Of a DNA stretch of 54,950 bases, positions 45,642-53,492 are shown in pieces (position 1 is the stretch's first letter; each line of letters starts with the position of its first letter). The DNA is taken from contig NZ_JAPFBW010000039.1 in NCBI RefSeq assembly GCF_026153205.1, positions 1-54,950 on the forward strand. Reading direction: 5' to 3'. Source of the stretch: Aquabacterium sp. A7-Y. Its GTDB lineage: Bacteria; Pseudomonadota; Gammaproteobacteria; Burkholderiales; Burkholderiaceae_C. The position numbers and the translations under genes are program-made. The notes beneath the pieces are model-generated. The model had not been told where the DNA came from. It was given only the letters and a program-made list of their open reading frames with translations, and ran no database searches.

Positions 45642-45691
45642 CGACGTGCAGCGCCTGGACGTCGCACCGCTTCGACTGTTCAGTTTCTGAA
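45642..45691. promoter_or_regulatory. Two inverted repeats, candidate activator sites
   Basis: CGACGT (45642-45647) pairs with ACGTCG (45659-45664), and TTCAG (45679-45683) pairs with CTGAA (45687-45691). They lie 50-115 nt upstream of the -24 box, within the usual distance range of enhancer sites for sigma54 activators. Arms are short, so this is tentative. Confidence 0.35.
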
Positions 45692-45757
45692 TATTGCATT
45701 GGTGAACTTTTTGCCCGAAGCTTCGGCCCAGCCCCGATCACACACAACGAGGAGACC

Positions 45758-47626
45758 ATGCAACATCTGTCCGGGCTGGAGCGGGCGCGCCTGGCGCTCG
45801 AAGGAGGGGGACGCCTGCCGGCGGGAGCGCTTGGCCAGACGCTCGCGGCAAGTTGGAAACGCTGCCTGGACCATGGCCTGGATCCCCTGGGCCGGGCGCA
45901 GGTGGCCGTCGTCGAGGGAGGCGACCTGAAGGGACGGCGCGAGCGTGACGCCCTGCTGCGCCGGCTGGCGATTGCCGAGATGCAGGTGCTCTACGAGCAG
46001 ATCTCGGGCTCGAACTTCATGATCGCCTTCGCCGACCGGGACGGTGTCATCCTCGACACGATCAGCGACCCCGGCTTCGCGCAGAGCCGCGACGGCCAGG
46101 CCATCGTTCCCGGCAGCTGGTGGCGCGAGCAGGAGCGAGGCACCAATGCGCTCGGCCTCGCGCTGCTGGAGCGCGCGCCGATCGCCGTCTACGGACGCGA
46201 GCATTTTTTCGCGGCGCACGGCCACTTGAGCTGCATGGCGGCGCCGGTCTTCAATGCCGGCGGCGAGGTGATCGGCCTGCTCGACGCATCCTGCAGCAAC
46301 GAAGCCCGCCAGCAGCACACCCATGCGCTGGTGAGGATGGCCGCCGCGCAGATCGAGAACGGCCTGATCTATCGTGAGCGCTCCGACGTCGTGATCCTCG
46401 CCTTCCACCCCCGCATGGAGTATCTGGACACCTTGTCGGCCGGCCTGCTGTCGCTCGCGCCCGATGGCCGCCTGGGCGCACTGAACCGGGTCGGCCGGGC
46501 GCTGCTCGCAGGCCTGGACGCGCAGGTGGGCCGCCGCTTCGACGAGCTGTTCGACGTGAAGCTCGACCGCGCGCTGGACAGTGTGCTCGGCGGCGCGGTA
46601 CTGCGGGTGCGCGACCGCGCCGGCAGCGCGGTGTTCATGGTGTGCCGCCAGATCGGGAACCGCGCTGCCGGGGGGCGCGGCAGCCCCGCGCCCGCCGCGG
46701 TGCAGGTCCCACCGCGGCCGTCGACCGCATCGGTGGGTTTCGTCTGCGAGGACCCGGTCCTGCAGAGGCGCATGACCGGCATCGCCGAAGCGGCGCGGCG
46801 CCGCATGCCGGTCCACCTGCTCGGCGAGACGGGCACCGGCAAGGAGTTGATGGCGCGCCATGTGCACGCGCTGAGCGGCCGCAGCGGCGCCTTCGTGGCC
46901 GTCAACTGCGGCGCGATTGCCGAGTCGCTGTTCATCGCCGAGCTGTTCGGGCACGAGCGCGGCGCCTACACCAATGCCCGCCAGGACGGCTCGCCGGGTC
47001 TGATCCAGGCGGCGGACCAGGGCACCCTGTTTCTCGACGAGGTCGCCGACATCCCGGCGTCGGCACAGACGACGCTGCTGCGTTTCCTGGATGCGATGGA
47101 GGTGCGCCCGGTCGGCGGCCAGAAGGTCAAGCGGGTCGACGTGCAGATCGTCTCGGCCGCCAACCGGGACCTGCGCGAGGCGGTGGCGGCGGGACGCTTC
47201 CGCGCCGATCTCTACTACCGGCTCAACGGTTACGAGGTGCTGCTGCCGCCGCTGCGCGAACGTGCCGACTTCGGGCTGCTGGTGCACCACCTTCTGGAGG
47301 CGATCCAGCCCGGCATCGCCATCACCGACGAGGCGATCGAGCGTCTGCGCCGGCGTCCCTGGCCCGGCAACATGCGTGAGCTGCGGACCACCTTGCAGCG
47401 TGCGGTGATCGCTGCCGAGGGCGGATTCCTCGACGAGGATGGGATCGTCTCCGACGGCGCACAGGCCCCCGCTGCCTGCCCCGAGTGCCGCGGCCACGCA
47501 TTGGCGCGGCGCAACTGCCTGCAGATCCGCGAGACCTGCGCCTCGGTGGGAGGCAACATCGCGGAAGCGGCGCGCCTGCTCGGGATCTCGCGCACCACCG
47601 TCTACAAGCACCTGCGCGACAACTAG
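45758..47626 (+). CDS. Sigma54-dependent transcriptional activator, AcoR-like
   Basis: A 622-residue activator with an N-terminal GAF sensor region (about 70-210), AAA+ domain (about 330-560) and a C-terminal Fis helix-turn-helix (GNIAEAARLLGISRTTVYKHL). Walker A GETGTGKE begins at 356 and Walker B is LFLDEVADIP. The sigma54-contact loop, normally GAFTGA, reads GAYTNA at 402-407. CGAGGAGACC provides the ribosome binding site. It is divergent from the ADH/ABC operon, whose sigma54 promoter it probably activates. Confidence 0.92.
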   Translation: MQHLSGLERARLALEGGGRLPAGALGQTLAASWKRCLDHGLDPLGRAQVAVVEGGDLKGRRERDALLRRLAIAEMQVLYEQISGSNFMIAFADRDGVILDTISDPGFAQSRDGQAIVPGSWWREQERGTNALGLALLERAPIAVYGREHFFAAHGHLSCMAAPVFNAGGEVIGLLDASCSNEARQQHTHALVRMAAAQIENGLIYRERSDVVILAFHPRMEYLDTLSAGLLSLAPDGRLGALNRVGRALLAGLDAQVGRRFDELFDVKLDRALDSVLGGAVLRVRDRAGSAVFMVCRQIGNRAAGGRGSPAPAAVQVPPRPSTASVGFVCEDPVLQRRMTGIAEAARRRMPVHLLGETGTGKELMARHVHALSGRSGAFVAVNCGAIAESLFIAELFGHERGAYTNARQDGSPGLIQAADQGTLFLDEVADIPASAQTTLLRFLDAMEVRPVGGQKVKRVDVQIVSAANRDLREAVAAGRFRADLYYRLNGYEVLLPPLRERADFGLLVHHLLEAIQPGIAITDEAIERLRRRPWPGNMRELRTTLQRAVIAAEGGFLDEDGIVSDGAQAPAACPECRGHALARRNCLQIRETCASVGGNIAEAARLLGISRTTVYKHLRDN

Positions 47627-47650
47627 CAGTGTCCACTCTGGGGATCGGTT

Positions 47651-47761
47651 CAGGACCTGGTGGAGCGCATTCCGCAGCTCAGTCGCAGTGCCTTGCACCG
47701 CTGCTGGGTGCGACATGCAGCTCCCAGTAGGACTCCAAACGAGGCCGCTTCGAGGAAACCG
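47651..47761 (+). mobile_element. IS481-like transposase remnant
   Basis: The frame translates to QDLVERIPQLSRSALHRCWV and RHAAPSRTPNE, ending at TGA 47762-47764. It resembles the N-terminal segment 'IPHLTRSSLHRCLQRHGI' that I recall from IS481-family transposases. Neither the catalytic domain nor terminal repeats are seen. It lies just after the AcoR-like gene, at the left edge of the accessory region. Confidence 0.45.
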
Positions 47762-47800
47762 TGAGCGCCGAGCACCCGCTGGCGTCGCTGGGGCGCAGAT

Positions 47801-50362
47801 TCAGCGGCTGGGCTCCGGAGCTGCGGGCGGGCCGGCGAGGACGACCTGGGCCAGCTGGCGGGCCCGTTCGCTGCCGAGGCGTGCGCCCCAGCTTCGCGGT
47901 TGCAGACACGCCTCATCGCCCAGAGACGCCTTGATGGTGGCAATCCTGTTCTCCTCCAGGCGGGCATGGATCGGATAGGTCCAGGGGTCGTCCTTATCCC
48001 GTGCTTCCTCACACTCCGCGAGCAGCCTGACCGCATCAGCGTGGCGCCCGCAGCGCTCTGCCAGCACGCCTGCGCACCACAGCAGGTACAGCCAATCCAC
48101 GGTATCCGGCTCGATGATCGCCAGCGCCTCTGCTGCAACGGCGCGTGCGCCCTCGTCATCACCGATCGAGAGCAAGGCCTCGCAATGGAGGCAGAGGGCG
48201 CGACCCAGGTGTTCCGCCTGATCGAAGGCACGGCCAGTCTCGATGACCACGCGGGACAGCGCGATGCAGGCTGCGACATTGCCGGTCATCATGGACGCGT
48301 CCGCTAGCCAAATCCGCGAGAAATTCGCCATTTCGTCCTCGCCTTCCTGCTCGCACAGCGCCAGTGCCTGACTCAGGCAGTCGCGGTAATGTGCGGCGTC
48401 GCCGCGACACAAGGCCACCCAGCCTTCGTGGACCCTTCGGACGACCAGGACGCGGGCCGGCCAGGACGGATTCTCGACCTCGCGTGCCTCACGCAGTGCC
48501 TCGGCAGCGGCGAGGTAGTCGCCGACCCGCGCCGATTCGGTGGCTGCGACGGCTAGCGAGCGGTACAGCTCGTGGGGATCTCCGATGCTGCGCCACAGTG
48601 TCACAGCGCTCCGTGCCGAGTCCAGACGGGAAACACCGGGCAAGGTCACCCAGCTGCATGTGGCAATGAACCAGTGCAGGCGCGCTTGACCGGACCGGCT
48701 GGCGTGGGTGAGCAGCCGGGCGGCTTCCTCGACACGGTGGCTTGAGCTGGAATACAGGCCGCGCAAGAAGTCGATGAGGCGCAGCAGCGACAGAACGACC
48801 GCTGCCACTTCGGCGTCATCGCGCCTGCAGGCGCGATCGAAAGCCACTTGCAGGTCATCGTAGTCGGGCAGGTAGACGGCCAGGATGCGGATCGCGCGAT
48901 TTGAGCGCCTGGTGCGTTGCGCGTCATGGGCGAGTGCCGCCATGGCCAGGCCGTGGCGACGATGCATGTGATCCACTTCGCCTGCGGCCGCCAACTTTTC
49001 CCCGGCAAAGAGGCGAGTCGTCTCGAGAAGGCGGTACCGTGGTGGCTCGAGTTGGGTCAGCTTGACAAGCGACTTGTCCACCAGTCCTGACAATGCGTCG
49101 ACAGCCGTCCACTCGTTCAGGGGCTGGGTGGCGGCCGCCTGCACCGCCTGAAGGCGGAAACTGCCGGCAAACACCGAGAGTCGCCGCAGCAGGGTCTGCT
49201 CGTCGCCGTCCAGCAAGGAATGGCTCCACTCGAGGGTGAACCTGAGGTTCTTCTGGCGCGACGGAGCGTCGCGGCTGGGTGCTTGCAGGAGGTCCAGCCG
49301 ATTGCCCAGCTCCTGTCGCAGGCCGCGGACGCCAAATAGGGGAATGCGCGCGGCAGCCATTTCGATGGCGAGCGGCACGCCATCGAGCTGACGGCACAGT
49401 TCGGTGGCATCTGCCAGGTTGGCATTCGTCAGCTGGAAACGTCGGTCCGCAGCCGTTGCCCGGCGTTCCAGCAGGTGGAGTGCGCCATAACGACGGGCCC
49501 GCGCCAGGGGAGTACCAGGCGGCGGCAGTTCCAGCGGCATCAGCGGATAGAGCTGTTCGCCCGGCACCTTCAGCGCTTCCCGCGACGTCGCCAGGACGCG
49601 AATGCCTTCCGTGCCCTCGAGCAGAGTCCGGACGATCGCAGCCACGTCCGCCGCCAGGTGCTCGCAGTTGTCGAACACGAGCAGCAGCGAGTGGCGCATC
49701 AGAGAACGGACCAGGTGCGCCAGCGCGTCTGCCTTGCCGAGTGGGACGTTGACGGCCATCGCGATGCTGGGGACGACGGCTTGTGCCGATGACAGCGCCG
49801 CAAGATCCACCCACCACACGCCTCTTGGATGGCTGTCGAAGCGGGCCCGTGCAGCCTCTTGCGCCAGGCGCGTCTTGCCAACGCCGCCGCAGCCGACCAG
49901 CGTGACCAGGCGATGCTGCGCGAGCAGGGACCTCAACTCCGCGAGGTCATCGTCGCGACCAATCAGTGGATCGAGTACCGCGGGCAGGTTGGTGGGGCTC
50001 GCCGGCGCGTGGCTCAGGCCCGCGGGCGGCACGCTGACCGGAGGTGCCGCAGCGGCTTCGGAGCCCTCGTTGACTGCTACGGCAAGGCGGTATCCGAGCC
50101 CCGGAATGGTCGCGATCGCATGCGGACCGAGCACCTTCCGCAAGGCGGAGATCTGCACCTGAATGTTCCCTTCCTCCACCACCCGTCCCGGCCACACCCG
50201 ATCGAGCAGCTCCGCTTTCGCCACCAACCGGTTCCGGTGGACGACCAGCATGAGGAGGACGTCGAAGGCGCGTGGACCCAGAAGGACAGGGCTACTGTCA
50301 CGCAGCAGCAGGCGCTCGACGGGGCGCAGTTCGAAACGATCGAAACGGTATCGATCGGACAT
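47801..50362 (-). CDS. Winged-helix STAND ATPase regulator
   Basis: An 853-residue protein. The N-terminus is an OmpR-type winged helix (about 1-95; LGPRAFDVLLMLV and TIPGLGYRL). Next is a STAND/NB-ARC ATPase with Walker A GCGGVGKT (157-164) and Walker B LLLVFDNCEHL (D230), then LATSREALKVPGE and GVPLAIEMAAAR. The C-terminal half is helical and TPR-like. Such proteins are signal-dependent transcription regulators activated by a ligand or protein bound to the repeats. GGAGA precedes ATG 50362. It is divergent from a Ser/Thr kinase gene. Confidence 0.9.
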   Translation of the reverse strand: MSDRYRFDRFELRPVERLLLRDSSPVLLGPRAFDVLLMLVVHRNRLVAKAELLDRVWPGRVVEEGNIQVQISALRKVLGPHAIATIPGLGYRLAVAVNEGSEAAAAPPVSVPPAGLSHAPASPTNLPAVLDPLIGRDDDLAELRSLLAQHRLVTLVGCGGVGKTRLAQEAARARFDSHPRGVWWVDLAALSSAQAVVPSIAMAVNVPLGKADALAHLVRSLMRHSLLLVFDNCEHLAADVAAIVRTLLEGTEGIRVLATSREALKVPGEQLYPLMPLELPPPGTPLARARRYGALHLLERRATAADRRFQLTNANLADATELCRQLDGVPLAIEMAAARIPLFGVRGLRQELGNRLDLLQAPSRDAPSRQKNLRFTLEWSHSLLDGDEQTLLRRLSVFAGSFRLQAVQAAATQPLNEWTAVDALSGLVDKSLVKLTQLEPPRYRLLETTRLFAGEKLAAAGEVDHMHRRHGLAMAALAHDAQRTRRSNRAIRILAVYLPDYDDLQVAFDRACRRDDAEVAAVVLSLLRLIDFLRGLYSSSSHRVEEAARLLTHASRSGQARLHWFIATCSWVTLPGVSRLDSARSAVTLWRSIGDPHELYRSLAVAATESARVGDYLAAAEALREAREVENPSWPARVLVVRRVHEGWVALCRGDAAHYRDCLSQALALCEQEGEDEMANFSRIWLADASMMTGNVAACIALSRVVIETGRAFDQAEHLGRALCLHCEALLSIGDDEGARAVAAEALAIIEPDTVDWLYLLWCAGVLAERCGRHADAVRLLAECEEARDKDDPWTYPIHARLEENRIATIKASLGDEACLQPRSWGARLGSERARQLAQVVLAGPPAAPEPSR

Positions 50363-50664
50363 CGCGGAATCTCCAGAGAAGCGGTCAGGAGATCTTCGAA
50401 CGTTTCAGCAATTTTAAGGACGGGTGCTCGGTGGCGGGTGAACACTCGACCCGTATCGCGTTTGACGAAGCCATGTCCGGAGATCGGCGCTTTATGCGAA
50501 CAGCGCCATGACCCCGGTGTTTCGTCACGCAGGGTATCGCCGGACGGCCCGGCAGCTCGCAGTCTCCATGCTCGCACCGGGGTCCGCTTGCTGCCGCCAC
50601 GTGCCACAGCCGACCTTGCGACCCGGTCTCGTCAATGTGCACAGCATGACCAGGGAGTGCAGCC
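50363..50664. other. Divergent intergenic region, STAND regulator/kinase
   Basis: The 302 nt hold no gene that I can support. A TTGACG (50462-50467) reads as a possible plus-strand -35 box, but no matching -10 is seen at 16-18 nt. The region probably carries promoters for both divergent genes. Confidence 0.45.
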
Positions 50665-51966
50665 ATGCATGGTAAAGAAGACCTCAGGTCGGTTGAAACC
50701 AGGCCGGACCCCGGGCAGTGGCAGCGTGTGAAGCACTTGCTGGCCGAGGCCATGGAGCGGTCGACTTCAGGGCGCCGAGAGTTGGTTGCCCGCGTCAGCG
50801 CGGACGAAGCGAAGCTGGGCAAGGAACTGCAATCCTTGCTCGATGTCGCCGCTGTGAGCAGCAGCGTGCTCGATCGGCCTATTTCAGCCTTGGTGCGAGT
50901 ATTGAGGGAAGCCCACGAATCTTCGCGCACCGGCCAACGGTTGGGACCCTATCGCATCGTTGCGCTGATCGGGCGGGGAGGCATGGCGGATGTCTATCGC
51001 GCCGAACGTACAGACGGTGTGCTCGAGCAACAGGTGGCGATCAAGCTGATGCGCGACAGCTTCTTCGATCGAGAACACCTTCTCTCGCGCTTTTGCACCG
51101 AACGCCAGATCCTGGCCAGTCTCGACCATCCTAACCTCACCAGAGTCTTCGATGACGGCGTGACAGACGATGGTCGTCCGTATCTTGTGATGGAGCTGGT
51201 CGATGGTGAGCCCATCGACGTGTATGCGGAACGCCGCAAGCTGTCGATCGATCAACGGCTGCGGATGTTTGGTACGGTCTGCCAGGTGGTGCACTATGCG
51301 CATCAGATGGGAGTGGTCCACCGCGACCTCAAACCCGGCAACATCCTGGTGAGCACCGAAGGCATCGTCAAGCTGCTCGACTTCGGTATCGCGAAGCAGA
51401 TCGCCGGCGATCCGCACACCGTGACTCGTACGGCCGACCGGGTGCTGACCTTGGCCTACGCCAGCCCGGAGCAGGTCCGCGGTGAGCAGATCACGCCGGC
51501 CAGCGATGTCTACTCGCTCGGCCTTGTTCTGTACCATCTCTTGACGGGCACGTCGCCGTACTGCAGGGTGTTCCCTGCCAGCGAGTACGAGCTCGGCAAG
51601 GCCATCTGCGACAGCAAACCGCAGCCTCCGAGCCGAGCTGCGACAACGTCTGCTGACGATCGCAGGCGGCTACAAGGCGACCTCGACGCCGTCGTGCTGA
51701 AGGCTCTGCGCAAGGATCCGGGCCAGCGCTATGCGTCCGCCGAGCACTTTGCCGAGGACTTGTTCCGGCATCTGGAGCGGCTGCCGGTATGGGCTCGACA
51801 GGGAGCCTGGCGCTACAGGACGGGGCGGTTACGACTGTGCCAAAGGGCGGTGACGGGTGCGGCGTCCATCGCCCGGCTCGCCTTGGCACCCCGCTTGGTT
51901 CTTGCGGTCATCAGAGGGTGTAGACGAAGCAGTGCTCGCGTTACAGCTGCGAGCGGCAGGTGCTGA
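50665..51966 (+). pseudogene. Ser/Thr protein kinase, C-terminally truncated
   Basis: A 433-residue Hanks-type kinase. The kinase domain (about 95-375) is intact: GRGGMADVY (103-111), ATP-binding K127, HRDLKPGN (219-226), DFG (239-241) and the APE-like ASPEQ. After HLERLPVWARQGAWRYRTGR the sequence should continue into a membrane helix and TPR repeats, as in the paralogue at the right edge (LERLPVHARRGAWSYRAGR). Here it ends after a short unrelated tail beside an IS110-type fragment. The kinase may still be active in soluble form. GGGAG precedes the ATG. Confidence 0.8.
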
Positions 51967-52110
51967 GTGGCGAAGTTGAGGCTGTTTGATGCCGTGCACT
52001 TGGAACACCTTCCTGGCCAGATCGAGGCCGACTGTCGTCATCTGCAGGGTGGACGCTCCTTCCGGGCCGACAAGTGATCTCTCAAACGTGCCGAGAACAT
52101 GGGGTCGCCG
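51895..52110 (-). mobile_element. IS110-family transposase 5' fragment
   Basis: On the minus strand, ATG at 52041 starts MTTVGLDLARKVFQVHGIK, which matches the conserved beginning of IS110/IS1111 transposases, including the first catalytic Asp (D7). Homology stops after about 19 codons. GGAAGGAGCGTCC upstream (about 52049-52062) resembles the leader of such elements. The left limit is approximate and falls at the truncated end of the kinase gene. Confidence 0.65.
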
Positions 52111-52166
52111 TTTTCGAGCAACACACGAGATGACCGGATCATCGGCCCCGCCGCCTCAGCTTCGTT

Positions 52167-52583
52167 TTACTTCGTGTTTGGCAGCTTGGCGGCCAACACG
52201 TCGATCTTTTCGATGCTCGGAGGATGCTGCAGCATGTCAGGCGCCTTTGCCATCAGTGCGGCCGCAACCTTGCCGCTCAGATGGGCGTCTCGTCCCGCCT
52301 CGCTGGGGAAGGTGTCGAAGATCGCGAATCGCGACTTGCTCAGCCTGACCGCGAACCAGCTGCTCGTGGCAGGTTCGTCGAGAACGACTGCTTTGCCCCC
52401 GATCAGGAACTTGGCGACTTCATCTTCCTTCCCTTTCTTGGCATCCAAGACGACCCACAAAGCCGTCTTGGCCTGGCTGTCCGCCGAATCGGCGGCTTGA
52501 GCTTGCAAGCTCACCAAGCCCGCCGCGCCGGCGACGGCAAGAGAGGTGGCAATGGCAGCGGCCATTCCTTTGAGAGAGTTCAT
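52167..52583 (-). CDS. Exported ABM-domain (quinol monooxygenase-like) protein
   Basis: A 138-residue protein with a signal peptide (1-31, ending LQAQAA) and a ferredoxin-like ABM domain (ALWVVLDAKKGKEDEVAKFL, FAIFDTFPSEAGRDAHLSGK). ABM proteins include small monooxygenases acting on quinols and polyketides, usually as dimers and mostly cytoplasmic; an exported form is less usual. ATG 52583 is preferred to the in-frame start at 52607 since it gives the better signal peptide. No obvious partner gene is adjacent. Confidence 0.82.
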   Translation of the reverse strand: MNSLKGMAAAIATSLAVAGAAGLVSLQAQAADSADSQAKTALWVVLDAKKGKEDEVAKFLIGGKAVVLDEPATSSWFAVRLSKSRFAIFDTFPSEAGRDAHLSGKVAAALMAKAPDMLQHPPSIEKIDVLAAKLPNTK

Positions 52584-53003
52584 GGATAGCTCCGTGTGCA
52601 GTCGCACGTTGTTGAGGGAGCTCGAACTCTAGATGCGGTGTCCACAAATGAAGAGTGGCGAAACCGACATCTTTGATAGCGTTTCTGCCATGCATGTCCA
52701 GTTCCTCATTGTTGCCGTCGGAGTAATACTGCAATAAAGTCTGCGACGACATTAGTGCGGGGGCACTCGATGGCCGCTTCAGACTGGGTGCAGCCATTCG
52801 CTGTCGCCGGCCTCACTGTTGGCGACGTCGGTCCCCGGACATTCGTCGGGTCACCCTCTGTACGCCCGCAGCACCTCTGTCACCGGTCACTCGACCTTTG
52901 CCGCAGAAAGATGGTCCGAGACTGTCTGCGCGGAAGATCTGGACATCGTAGTCTGGCCTGAGTTCACGCTGATGCAGTGGCCGACCCCGCCCGCATAGGC
53001 CTC
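52584..53003. other. Intergenic region of lower GC, no gene seen
   Basis: The stretch is less GC-rich than the core genes and contains only short frames without family resemblance or ribosome binding sites. It separates the ABM protein gene from the small hydrophobic protein gene. It probably contains the promoter of the minus-strand ABM gene. Confidence 0.4.
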
Positions 53004-53432
53004 TCACTTTGTGCGCGCCGTGGCGAGCATGCCGATCATCGACTGTTGCGCTTGCCGCTTTTCTGTGAGCTCGCCGAGCTTTTCCTTGGCGAATCCCAGC
53101 GCGCCGCCGCCAAGAGCAGCCGCTGCAGCGACGGCGGGAATCGCCACACCGAGGAACGGTGACAGGATCGGGAGCATGGCGGCTCCGGTCACAGCCAATC
53201 CAGCGCCGCCGCCCAGATAGGCTGCCCACTTCTTCGGTTCGTACTTTTTCTCGATGTCGTTCATCGCCTTTTGCTGTCGCTGAACGAGCGAAGCAAGGCC
53301 GTGACTGACCTCACGCACCATTTCGCTGGTGTCGATTTCGCCCGCGCCCGCGAGCTGGCTGGTGTACTTGTTGAGCTCCTCGCGGAGCCAGCGATGTTCG
53401 TTGTTGACTATCAGTTCGCGAGGGCCGTCCAC
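53004..53432 (-). CDS. Small protein with hydrophobic C-terminal half, unknown function
   Basis: A 142-residue protein (GTG start at 53432). The N-terminal half is charged and helical (LREELNKYTSQLAGAG, SLVQRQQKAMNDIEKKYEPK). Residues about 71-115 are Ala/Gly-rich and hydrophobic, perhaps two membrane helices. A charged C-terminus follows. The frame is open for 20 more codons upstream, to a TGA that abuts the stop of the kinase-TPR gene; no ATG is found, so the start is uncertain. Close linkage suggests co-transcription with that gene. Confidence 0.6.
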   Translation of the reverse strand: MDGPRELIVNNEHRWLREELNKYTSQLAGAGEIDTSEMVREVSHGLASLVQRQQKAMNDIEKKYEPKKWAAYLGGGAGLAVTGAAMLPILSPFLGVAIPAVAAAAALGGGALGFAKEKLGELTEKRQAQQSMIGMLATARTK

Positions 53433-53492
53433 GCGGATGTTCGATCGAGCGTTGGGAGGAGGTGCGATAGGCAGGCCGGACTCCGCCGTTCA

